Shown piece by piece: positions 1-9,500 of a DNA stretch of 64,000 nt. The notes under the pieces are model-generated. The model did no database searches. It saw nothing but the letters and a program-made list of their open reading frames with translations, and was not told the DNA's origin. Position 1 is the stretch's first letter. Each line of letters opens with the position of its first letter. The position numbers were made by a program, and so were the translations under genes. The DNA comes from Geomonas diazotrophica (GTDB taxonomy: Bacteria > Desulfobacterota > Desulfuromonadia > Geobacterales > Geobacteraceae), in NCBI RefSeq assembly GCF_018919385.1, contig NZ_JAHLMF010000009.1, positions 62,001 to 126,000 of the forward strand. Reading direction: 5' to 3'.

Positions 1-760
1 TCTCGCTGTCGTGCAGCGCCTGGGTGTAGTCCCGTATCTGGCAGGTCACGCTATTGAAGAGCCTGGCCAGTTCCGACAGCTCGTCGTTGCCCTCGACCTC
101 TATGCCGCTGTTCAAGTCCCCGGAAGCGATGACCTCGGCGCCACGTTTGATCGCGGCCATGCGCCTGTGCAGCACCCCGTTCAGGAACGCGGAGTTGAGG
201 ATGGTCACCAGCGCCATCAGGATGACAAGCAGCAAAGTGAGATAGATCATCCGGTTGCTGGCACTTTGGAAACGGTCCCGGGCGTACTGCTGCAGGCTCA
301 CCGCCTCCCTTTGCAGCGCCGAATCACTGAGCATGATCTGGCTGTAGAGCCGGCTGGCGAACTCGTCGTGATGCGCCGCGGCAGGGTCGGCAACGGGCAC
401 CCGCCGCATCTGTTCGACCAGCCGCTTTGATATCTGCACCGACTCGGCCAAGGCCAGCCGGGCCCTAACCAGCCCCTGCTCTTCGGTTCCATCGAACTGC
501 TGCGCCCCTTGTGCCAGCAGATGGATCGCGGCGTCGTTCATGGAGAACCACTGCTGCCTGGCCCGCTCGATCCCGAACAGGAAATACTCGTCGCGCATGG
601 TGGCGCGGTTAAACACGGTGGACTGGATCTTGTCCGCCACGAGGTGGTTGCGCTCCGCCAGGGTCAGTTCCCTGGATGACCAGGCAAGCAGCGCCGTCAC
701 GATCACCAGCAGGGTGAAGGAGAGGAGCGAGATTATCTTCAGTCTAAGGGCGAAGGTCAC
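1..760 (-). CDS. Membrane sensor protein with HAMP domain (partial, C-terminus outside window)
   Basis: The reading frame starts at a GTG (codon 760-758) and runs off the left edge of the window, leaving about 253 codons. The visible part has an N-terminal membrane segment (residues about 8-27, LLSFTLLVIVTALLAW), a roughly 150-residue extracytoplasmic helical region, a second membrane segment (about 176-198, IYLTLLLVILMALVTIL) and a HAMP domain ending in a typical ELSELARLFN linker. This is the front half of a histidine kinase, diguanylate cyclase or chemoreceptor; the output domain cannot be seen. It overlaps the stop of the upstream substrate-binding protein by 17 bases, so the two are translationally coupled and probably form a ligand-sensing pair. 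The start is inferred from this coupling and the position of the first membrane helix. Confidence 0.75.
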   Translation of the reverse strand, partial: MTFALRLKIISLLSFTLLVIVTALLAWSSRELTLAERNHLVADKIQSTVFNRATMRDEYFLFGIERARQQWFSMNDAAIHLLAQGAQQFDGTEEQGLVRARLALAESVQISKRLVEQMRRVPVADPAAAHHDEFASRLYSQIMLSDSALQREAVSLQQYARDRFQSASNRMIYLTLLLVILMALVTILNSAFLNGVLHRRMAAIKRGAEVIASGDLNSGIEVEGNDELSELARLFNSVTCQIRDYTQALHDSE

Positions 761-1763
761 CTTGCAGCACCTGCTGGTCCACCGCCTGCGGCTTTACCGA
801 CAAGAGCGGGCGCGGATCGATGTATTCCAGATAATTCGGCATGTGGGCTTCACGGGTAAGGTGGTATTTCACGGCCCAGCGACTCTCTTCTTCCAAGGTA
901 ATCAACAACGCGTGGTCGAGCCCCACGGTACGGGTGCTCTCGCTCCAACACTCAGAAAGCGCCCACACGGGGACGCCGGAGGCCGTGGCCACGATCGACT
1001 GGGCCTCCTTGGGGTTGCGCGCGGCGAACTCTTCGGCCCGGACCAGGGCACGCAGCAGCCGCCTCATCGCCTCCTGGTTGCCTTCCACATACGAGGTCAA
1101 CCCGGCTATGACGAAGGTCTCGGTGTAGATGTGGGGTTCCTCGAAGATGATGCTGCGCTGTGCCAGCTTCCTGGCGATTATCTTTATGTCGGCGCCCCAG
1201 GCCGAGACCGCGTCGACCCGGCCGGAGAGAAGCGCGTCCTGTATCCGTTCCGGCGCCAAGGGGACCGGGGTGACGTCCTCGCTGCTCAGACCGTTGGCCG
1301 AAAGAAAGGACGAAAGGAACATGTGGGTGGTGGTTCCGGAGGTGAACGCGACGCGGCGCCCCTTGAGATCTCCGGGGAGGGCGATGCCGCTGTTACGGTC
1401 GGCGAGGATGGCATGGTTCCTGTTGGAGGTGAAGATGCTCCCCAAGATGGAGAGCCTCTGTCCCTTCAAGGCCGCGAACATGACCGGGGTCTCGGCGACG
1501 GTGGCGACGTCCGCCTTTCCTTCCAGGACAGCCTGAAGGGCCGTTTTGCCGTAGTCGTAGCGCTGCGCCTCTACCTTCACCCCCTCGTCCCGGAGAAACC
1601 CCTGGGCGACGGCTATCTGTACCAGTGCGCAGTCGTGCCGGGTGACGTAGGCCAGGCGCAGAGGGAGGGGAGGCCCCGTCTGGTGCTGTACGGGGCTTTG
1701 GCAGCCGGCGATGAGCAGGCACAGTATCGATATGAGCGCGGCTCTCAGCATCCACTCCTTCAA
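744..1763 (-). CDS. ABC-type substrate-binding lipoprotein (NMT1/SsuA-like)
   Basis: 339 residues. The N-terminus is a lipoprotein signal (LLIAGC, lipidated Cys at about residue 21). The rest matches the periplasmic binding fold used for nitrate, sulfonate, taurine or thiamine-precursor uptake: LRLAYVTRHDCALVQIAVAQGF at the start, then KTALQAVLEGKADVATVAE and LLSGRVDAVSAWG. No permease or ATPase gene lies beside it. It overlaps a membrane sensor instead, so it may present a ligand to that sensor rather than to a transporter. The ligand cannot be predicted. A possible sigma70 promoter lies about 100 bases upstream. Confidence 0.85.
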   Translation of the reverse strand: MKEWMLRAALISILCLLIAGCQSPVQHQTGPPLPLRLAYVTRHDCALVQIAVAQGFLRDEGVKVEAQRYDYGKTALQAVLEGKADVATVAETPVMFAALKGQRLSILGSIFTSNRNHAILADRNSGIALPGDLKGRRVAFTSGTTTHMFLSSFLSANGLSSEDVTPVPLAPERIQDALLSGRVDAVSAWGADIKIIARKLAQRSIIFEEPHIYTETFVIAGLTSYVEGNQEAMRRLLRALVRAEEFAARNPKEAQSIVATASGVPVWALSECWSESTRTVGLDHALLITLEEESRWAVKYHLTREAHMPNYLEYIDPRPLLSVKPQAVDQQVLQGDLRP

Positions 1764-1853
1764 GTACGGGGCGGCTTCTGCGGGTCTGTCGGCGACGGCC
1801 GGGCCCGGTTAAATGTTCTTGTCGGGCGGTCGTTTCAGGTCATTGCCTCACTA

Positions 1854-1894
1854 AATTGTCGACAAATATATGACAATTGCCTAACAAAGTACAA
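1854..1894 (-). promoter_or_regulatory. Possible promoter and operator of the binding-protein/sensor pair
   Basis: Read on the minus strand: TTGTAC (1894-1889), an 18-base spacer, then TATATT (1870-1865). An inverted repeat AATTGTC/GACAATT (1854-1860 and 1872-1878) brackets the -10 and includes the palindrome TTGTCGACAA, so a repressor may bind there. The region is AT-rich in an otherwise GC-rich window. Pattern only; no transcription start is known. Confidence 0.4.
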
Positions 1895-1947
1895 TTAATT
1901 TTATCATCTAAATGACATAGTTCCATCTGCCCAGTGAAGAAGAACAT

Positions 1948-1987
1948 AAAAAAAGGGAGGGTCAAGCCCATTCAGCCTGCCCCTCCC
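1948..1987 (-). terminator. Intrinsic terminator of the YdbH-CHAT-M48 operon
   Basis: On the minus strand a 7-bp GC stem (GGGAGGG at 1981-1987 rc pairing with 1955-1961) with a 19-base loop is followed directly by seven U residues (1954-1948). It lies about 55 bases after the M48 peptidase stop, so it ends the long minus-strand operon. Confidence 0.75.
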
Positions 1988-2040
1988 CACCCTAAAACAG
2001 AAATCGTCCACGATTCTCGGAGACTATGACTGTCGTTACA

Positions 2041-2931
2041 TCACTTGACCGATTTCCCGCTCCTCGCCGGCTTCACGTACTTGGCGAAACGGGCCGGCAG
2101 CTTAGCCGATCCGGCGGAGGGATACTTGTCCAGCCGCGCCGAAAGCCTGGCGATCCGCTCGTCCAGCGGGGGGTGGGTCGAGAACCAGGAGCCGCTCTTG
2201 GCCGCGGTCGCCTCCTGTTTCTTGAGCTTTTGCAGCACGCTCACGAAGGCAGCGGGGTCGTAGCCGGTGCGGAAGGTCGTCTCCAGGGCGGCCTGGTCCG
2301 CCTCGTACTCCATCCCCTGGTCCAGTCCCTTGTCGAAGAGGGTCGACTGCATGTCGCCGACCATCGATTCGAACTGCTGCCCCTTGCTCCCCTTCATGGT
2401 GGCGGCGGTGATGGCGCTGGCCCCCTGCAGGAACTGGGCGCGCCGGATGCTCTTCAGCGCGTGCTTCTCGGCCACGTGCCCCACCTCGTGGGCCAGGACC
2501 CCGGCAAGCTCGGCCTCGTTGTCCAGCACATCGAGGAGCCCCCGGCTGATGAAGACGATGCCGCCGGGGGCGGCAAAGGCGTTCTGCACCGGGCTGTCCA
2601 GCACCACGAAACGGTACGGGATGGTGGAGCGCCGGCTGTTTCTGGCCACCGCGTTCCCCACCAGGTTGACGTACTTCTGCAGTGCCTCGTTCTGCACCGG
2701 CTTGCCGAAACGCTGCATGCTGTCGAGCGCGAGGCTTTCCCCCACGGTGCACTCGGTCTGGTAGGTCATCTCCTGCGACGAGGAGAGTACCTGGGTGGCC
2801 CCGGAGAGGATCTTCCCTTCCTTGGAATCCGGCTTCATCAGGTTGTTGATGGTGTCCTGCCATCCGGCGTGGGCCTGTGCCGCGATCAGGCAGGAGAGCG
2901 CCACCAGCGGTAAAAGACGTAGTTTGTTCAT
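2041..2931 (-). CDS. Periplasmic M48-family zinc metalloprotease
   Basis: 296 residues. A signal peptide (MNKLRLLPLVALSCLIAAQAHA) precedes a peptidase M48 domain with the zinc motif HEVGHVAEKHA and the downstream EYEADQAAL glutamate ligand helix. This resembles the catalytic part of BepA/LoiP-type proteases, which handle misassembled outer-membrane proteins, but without a TPR tail. It is the last gene of a five-gene operon, 10 bases after the SH3-domain gene, and is followed by a strong terminator. Periplasmic protein quality control is a reasonable inference; the substrate is unknown. Confidence 0.93.
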   Translation of the reverse strand: MNKLRLLPLVALSCLIAAQAHAGWQDTINNLMKPDSKEGKILSGATQVLSSSQEMTYQTECTVGESLALDSMQRFGKPVQNEALQKYVNLVGNAVARNSRRSTIPYRFVVLDSPVQNAFAAPGGIVFISRGLLDVLDNEAELAGVLAHEVGHVAEKHALKSIRRAQFLQGASAITAATMKGSKGQQFESMVGDMQSTLFDKGLDQGMEYEADQAALETTFRTGYDPAAFVSVLQKLKKQEATAAKSGSWFSTHPPLDERIARLSARLDKYPSAGSAKLPARFAKYVKPARSGKSVK

Positions 2932-2941
2932 GGCTCCCTCC

Positions 2942-3451
2942 TTACTGGGCGTACTCGCCGATTTTACCTTCCTTGAGGAAGGCCTTGACCTCGTTGTTGG
3001 AGACCTTGCGCGCCAGGATCTTGTCCAGCTCCTTCTTCAGGGCCTCCGGGGTGCCGTGCTGCTTCGCGTAGGCGGCGGTCTCCGGGGAGAGGCCGCGCAC
3101 GCTGCGGGCGCTGTCGGCCTTGGCGGTGTTGATCTGGCTCTTCTGCATGCTGTCGCCCAGAAGGCCGTCCCCGCCTGCCACCTCGGCGACCGGCTGGGTG
3201 TCGGAGACCCGCCCCGCGTAGACCCACCCCTCCTTGCCGTCGGCCGTCTGCACCTTGAGCCAGCGCCCCTCACCCTCCACGAGGGTCAGCTCCGCGCCCA
3301 CGGGGAGGTCGGCCAAGTTCGCCGCGCTCACCGACTGTTCCTTCTTGAGGGTGGTCCCTTCGCTCACCACCCAGCGTTTCTCGGCGCCAAGCGCCTGACC
3401 CGCGCACAGGGTCAGCAGCAGCAGCGCGCCGCCTAAAACTCGCTTCTTCAT
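2942..3451 (-). CDS. Exported SH3-domain protein
   Basis: 169 residues with a signal peptide (KKRVLGGALLLLTLCAGQALG). Residues about 25-85 form a bacterial SH3 (SH3b) domain: VSEGTTLKKEQSVSAANLADLPVGAELTLV, then GRWLKVQTADGKEGWVYAGRV. SH3b domains usually bind peptidoglycan stem peptides or proteins. The C-terminal half is helical and unrecognised. It sits between the giant CHAT protein (51 bases upstream) and the M48 protease (10 bases downstream), so it may help anchor or recruit these exported proteins. Confidence 0.85.
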   Translation of the reverse strand: MKKRVLGGALLLLTLCAGQALGAEKRWVVSEGTTLKKEQSVSAANLADLPVGAELTLVEGEGRWLKVQTADGKEGWVYAGRVSDTQPVAEVAGGDGLLGDSMQKSQINTAKADSARSVRGLSPETAAYAKQHGTPEALKKELDKILARKVSNNEVKAFLKEGKIGEYAQ

Positions 3452-3503
3452 GGTTTCACCTCCGTGAATCGGCCGGAGCGGATCCGGCCGGGTTGTCGTC
3501 CCT

Positions 3504-6500
3504 TTACTTGTAATCGCCCGTGAGGACGAAGGCCCCCCAGTAGCCGGGGTGCGGGTAGCGGTTTCTCACGTGCAGCATGGCCAGGCGCAGCGCCTGGGCC
3601 TTGTCGTTTTGGCCGTAGTCCCGGTAGAACTGCTTCATCAGTATGGCGCTTGAGACGTCGGAAACGCGCCACAGGCTGGAGACCAGGGCGTGGGTCCCGG
3701 CGAAGAGGAATGCGCGGTTCATGCCGATCACGTCGTCGCCGCTCTTCACGTCCCCCAAGCCGGTCTGGCAGGCGGAGAGCACCACGAGATCCGCCTTGAT
3801 GTCCAGCCCGAACACCTCTTCCGCCTGCAGGCGACCGTCGTTCTTGCCGTCCTTGGCCAGCCGGATCGAGGAGAAGAGCGGGTTGACCGTGTCGAACTCG
3901 CCGTGCGAGGCGAGATGAATGATACCGAACTTGGCGATGTTCTCACGCACCCAGCTTTCGGTGGCCCGCTCCCGGGTCAGGGTGGTCACGTCGCTGTAGT
4001 TCCAGCGCAGCGTCCCGGCCTCCTTCTCGGCGAAGGGGAGGTCCAGCGCGGCGTTGCCGAGGTCCGGGTTGCCGATGGCCAGGATGCGCAGGTTCTTCTG
4101 TGCCTGGCGCCGGGCCAGGGTGTGGCGGTACACCGAGGCGGCCGGGAGGTGGAACAGGGTGTGCCGGTCCACCAGGTAGTCCCTGCCGTCGTAGAGGGTG
4201 GCGAAGGAGAGGTAGTGCAGGCTGCCGTGCGGCACGATGCCGATCGTCTGTCCTTCGGGCATGCCGGAGAGCGGCTCCGAGAGGAGGAGCCGGTACAGCT
4301 CCCGGGAGTTCTGCTCCAGCGGCTCCAGGTTCTGCAGCATGCGCCGGTAGGTGGCGATCCGGTCGGCGAGCTCCCGCGCGGAGACCTTGAGCACGAAGAG
4401 CCGCGAGCCCTGCCGCTCCAGGCGCCAGCAAAGGAGCCGGTCCGGGAGCTGGTAGTAGGAGAGGAGGGACACACCTGGCTCCAGCAGGGCCTGCACCTCG
4501 GCCGCCGTGACCGGCGTCACCTTCACCAGCGCCAGAAGCTCCGGACGGCGCCTCTCGATGTCGAGCAGGAGGTCCTGGTAGTCGGCGCGCAGCTTGTCCA
4601 GCGCCCCCGCGTACATGGTGCGCTCGGCAGGGGTCGCGGCCTGCTGCGCGAGCTGCTCCTGTTCCTGGATTTGCTCGCGCAGCCGGTTCTGGCGGTCGTA
4701 GAGGTCCTGGTCGGCGCCGCCGGAGAGGGAGAGGCGCTGCCGCCCCAGGATGTCGATCAGGTTCCTGGCCCGGGATCGCTCGGCGACGGCGAAGGCCTCG
4801 TCGTGGCGCTTGAGGTCCACGAGGAGCCCCACGAGCCCCTGGTAGACGTCCATCTTGTCCGCCAGGAAGCCGTCTTTCAACTGGTCCAGCCTGATCTCGG
4901 CGCGCAGCCCCTCCACCGTCTCCAGCGCCTGGCGGTAGGAGGCGACGGCACCCTCGCGGTCCCCCCCCTGTTCTTTGAGCCGCGCCAGGCCGAGCAGGGC
5001 GCGCCAGCGCACCTCCCTGAGCAGCATGGCGTCGGCGAGCTCCAGCGCTTTCGTGTAGCTTTCCGCCGCAGGGGCGCTCATGTTGCTGCGGGCCCGGGCG
5101 TCCCCCAGGGCCAGGTGGATCTTGGCCTGGTTCACCTTGTCGCCGATGGCTTCGGCAAGTCCCGCCGCCTCGGCGAGCAGTTTCAGCGCGCCCGCCGGGT
5201 CCCCCATCTTGAGCCGGGTCTGCCCCAGGTTCCTCAGGTCGTAGGCGATGGCCCAGCGCGAGCCGAGGGCCCGGTCGATGGAGAGGGCCTGCCCCAGGCT
5301 CTCCAGCGCACCCTGGTAGTCGCCCGACTCGCGCCGCACGAGCCCGATGTTGTTCAGCGTGGTGGCGCTCTCGTCGCGGCGCACCTCGAGCTTGCCGGCC
5401 AGCTCCAGGGCCTGTTTCAGCTCGACCAGGGCGCGCCTGTTGTCCCCCAGGGTCCACCAGATCAGGCCGCCGGTGTTCTTGGCCATCACCTGCTCCAGCG
5501 CCCAGCTCTCCTTGAGCGCCGCCTTTTCCACCTGCTCGCGCAGGTCGAAGGCCTCCTGGTAGCGCCCCTGGAACCAGGCGTTGTTCCCCTGCTCCAGCAC
5601 GATGCGCATGCGGGTCTTCAGCTCGGAACTCCCCACCTTGGCCAGGGCCTCGCGGTACAGGGCATCGGCGCTCGGGAAGTTCCCCAAAAGGCGCTGGCAG
5701 CGACCCCGCTCCAGGATGGTCTCGGCCTCCAGGGCCTGGTTGCCGTTTTTCGCGTAGAGCTCCTGTGCCTTTTGGTAGTAGCGCTCGGCGACGGCGAACT
5801 GGTTCAGGCGCAGGTCGAAGATGCGCCCGAGGTTGCGGTACTGGTCGGCCAGGTTCAGCTCGTCTTTCAACTGGGCGCGCAACCCGGCCGCCTCCTCGAA
5901 GAGAGAGCGCGCGGCGGGATAATCGACCGCGTTCTCCATGACCACCCCAAAATCGGAAAGGGCGGCGGCCTGGTCCTTGGCGAGCCCGAGGTCGGCGAAG
6001 ATGGAGACCCCTTCCTTGAGCGCCGCCGTCGCCTCCTTGAAGTGCTCCAGGCGCCCCTGCAAAAGCCCCAGCCGCAACAGGGCATCGGCGTGCTCGGCGG
6101 AGTACGGCTTTTCCTTGGCCAGCCGCTGCACCAGCAGTTCGGCATGGGCCACGGCGCGTTCCGTGAGCCCGGCGCCGAAGGCGCTCTCCCGTGCGTGGCG
6201 GTGCAGCGCGGCGCGGTTCTTGGCGAGCTCCGGGGTGGCATCGGCGACCACCAGGGCGTTGTCGAATAGGGCCAGGGCCTGGGCGTAGCGCCCGTCGTTG
6301 TGCGCCTGCACCGCTCTTTTTACGTAGTCGTTGAAGAGCTTCTTGGCGAGGAGGGCGCTCTCCCCGGCGTCGCCCCCCCAGTCGCCGATGAGGAGCCAAC
6401 CTGCGGGAAGCTCCCGCCGCGCCTGGGCGAGCGAACGAAGAGCGTAGCTCTTCGCGAACGGGGTCAGGTCGGCGGGTCGGTCGGACAAGAGGAGGCTCGG

Positions 6501-9500
6501 CACCCCGACGAGGGTTGCCAGCTGCCCGAGGTACCAGGCCTCTCCCGCTCCCCCCCTGGGGGCCAGGAGCAGCGACACCGACTCGCCGTCGGCAAGCTGC
6601 ACCAGGTCGCGACGCACCCCGCCGGCATCCTCCCAGGCAGCACTGAGGGTCCCCCCGTCCCCGGGCCGGTTCGGCACCGTGGGGAGGAGCCCGGCGGCGG
6701 CAGGAAGTGCCAGGGTGTGGGCGTCGGGAAGACGGGCCGGCAGTGCGTCGGCCGGGAGCTTCGTGAAAGGCGCCAGGGTCGGCCACACCCCCGCCGGGTC
6801 CAGCACCTGGGTCCGCAGCGGGCGGCGCTGCGCCACGCTCTTCAGGAGCTGGCTCGCGCTCACCCCCCAGCTGAGGACGTTCGCGGAGGCGAACTGTTCG
6901 GGCCTTTCGTAGAGGGCGACCAGGGCGGGGTCGTTCAGCCGGGGCGCGACCGCCGAGCGCGGCAGCGTTTCCGCCTTGAAGCCGTCCTTGCCGTCGAAGG
7001 CAAAGACGAGAAAGCGGTCGCCCGGAAGCGGTACGAGGCGCAGCACGGGACGCCCGGCAAGCCGCTCCATGACGTCGATCGCCTCGGCGGGCTGCGGCGC
7101 CAGGGCCTGGCAGAGCTTGGCCCCTTTGCCGGAAGCGCACTCCTTGCGGAACGAGGCCAGGAGCGCCGCGAAACGTTCCCTTTCACCGGCGCTGCCGCCC
7201 GAGAGCGCGGCCGACGAGGCGGCCAGCCGGAGCGCGCCGGGGCCGGCAACTGCGTAGTAGGGGGGAAGGAGCTCCAGCTTCTTGCCCAGTACCCCGTCGA
7301 GGACCGTCTGCTCCTGCTGTGCGCGCAGCTTCAGATAGGCGGCGTCCTCGGGCGCGGCCTTCCCGAGCGCGGCGCTCACGCGGTCCAGTTCCGCCAGGTG
7401 CGGCGCGCCCTTGCGCAGGAGTTCGACGGTGGCGCCGTCGTCGACGCCCAAGAGGCTCCGTCCCAGGATCTGCACCCGCTCCAGCTCGGAGAGCCGCTCC
7501 ACCAGGGCGAACCCCTGCTCCGGGTCCTTGGCGGTCAGCGCCTCGATGCGCGGTGCGAAGCGCTCGGCAAGCTCGCCGAGCCGCAGGTCGTACTCCGTGG
7601 GGGGAAGCCGGTCCAGGAGTTTGAGGGCGGCGTCGTAATCCCCAAGCGCCGCCTGGGCGCGCCAGGCCATGGCGTCGTTGCCGGCGGCGCGCGCCTCGGC
7701 GAGCGCGGCGGTGTAGCCGGCCTGGGCCGCCTCGGAAAGCCCCAGCGCGACAAGCGTCGCCGCCCGGTTCAGGCGCGCCGCCAGGCGCGCCCCCACGGTG
7801 TGCCGTCCCTGTAGGGGCGAATAATCATTCGCCCCCCCCACTGCCGCGCCGGCTTTCAGCACCTTGTCCCAAGCTGCCACCGCCTTGTACAACAGCGCCT
7901 GCCGGCTGGCCTCGTCGGCACGCCCGGCGGCAAGCCGGGCCAGGATGGCGCCGGCGTCGTTGCCGTAGCGGGCGACCGCATCCGGCGGAAGCGCGTCGCG
8001 GTAGGTGTCGGCCAAGGCAGAGCAGGTCCCCTGCGACTCCAGGAATTCCGCCACCTCGCCCGGCGCGGCGTCCTCCGGGAGCAGCATCCCCCAGTTGACC
8101 AGGTTCAGCATGGCGCCCACGGCGTTGCCGTTTCTGAGTGCTACGGCGGTCGCCTTCTTGAACCCCGCGGCGGCCGCGGCACGGTCCCCGCGGGCGTAGG
8201 CGAGCTGGGCGGCCCGGTGGCTCAAGAGCCCCACCCCGAAGAGGTCCCCCTCTGCCAGCTTTTCGACCCGTTCCGGGTAGCGCCCGAGCAGCTCCTTGAA
8301 GAGCTTCTCCGCCGTGGCGTTGTCGCCCAGGTCGGCGGCGATGCGCGCGAGGTAGCTCTGCGCCAGGCGCCTTTCCTGCTCCGCCGAGAAGCCGAAGGCG
8401 GCCTCGGTGGAGCCCCCCTTGTCCAGGGCGACGTTGGCGGCCACGTTGATCAGCCCGCCCCCGCGCTTGGGCGCGCTCTTCTCCTCGGGTGGGTACTGGT
8501 CCAAAAGCGCCAGCACCTCGGTGAACCCGTCCCGGGAGAGCGCCAGGAGCCTCTGCCGTTCCGCACCGGAGGCGGTCTCGGCCTGGCGGTAGGCGGAGAT
8601 GCTCGCCGAGCGGCGGTTCGCCGCCAGGTTGGCATGGCGCCCGAGCGCCCGGTTCAGCCGGTAGGCCTGGTCGAAATGGGCCAAGGCCTGCTCGAAGCGC
8701 TCCGCGTCGAAGTTGGCAAGGCCCAGCCGGTCGTGCAGCTCCGCCCCGGTCTCCACCAGGCGCGGCACGTTGTCCAGCTCGCGCTCCACCGCGCTCGCCA
8801 TCGCGTTCAGCTCCAGGAGGTACTTCTCCCCCTGCGGCACTCCCGCGCAGGCCTCGGCGGAGAGCTTACGCTGCCGCACCAGGAGGCCCCTCAGTGCCTC
8901 CTCGAACTTCCGCCACCCCGCTGCCGGGGGCGCTTCCACCCGGTCCACGCCGAGCAGTTCCAGCTCCGCATTGATCGCCTGCTGCCCTGCGAGCCACTGC
9001 TCCTGCTGGGGAGAGAGCTTCTGCCCGGCGAAGAGACGCTCGTTGACCCGGCGGGTCAGGCGCCCGAACTGCTCCAGGGCACGCGCCGGCTCCAGGCGCG
9101 ACTCGGCCAGCTTGAGCGCCCGGCCGTAGCCGTCGATGGCGGCCTGCTTCTCCCCCACCTGGAAGGCGACGGCGCCGTAGCGCTGCTCGAAGAGGAGCTC
9201 GGTGTCGACGTTGTCGAAGGGGACCTTGGCGGCGAGGCGCTGGCTGTAGAAGCTCCAGGCCGTGGCGTTGCGCCCCAACAGGTACGCGATGTTGCCGATG
9301 TTGAGGGAGAGGTTCGCGCTGTTCTCTGGGTTTTCCTGGGGACGGTTCAAAAGCTTGGCGCGGCGGTAGAGGTTCAAGGCCCGCTCCAGCCCCCCCCGCT
9401 CGCCGTGCACCGTTTCCAACACCTCCGCGATGTAGCCGCGGGTCTGGAATGGGTACTCGGAGCCGGGCAGCCGCTCGGCGGCGCGGGCGATCAGGCGGTC

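Noticed and set aside
3943-7140. A 1065-codon alternative open frame inside the CHAT gene
   Set aside because: It is a GC-rich shadow frame dominated by Arg, Pro, Gly and Ala with no domain; the annotated frame carries signal peptide, TPR and CHAT motifs.
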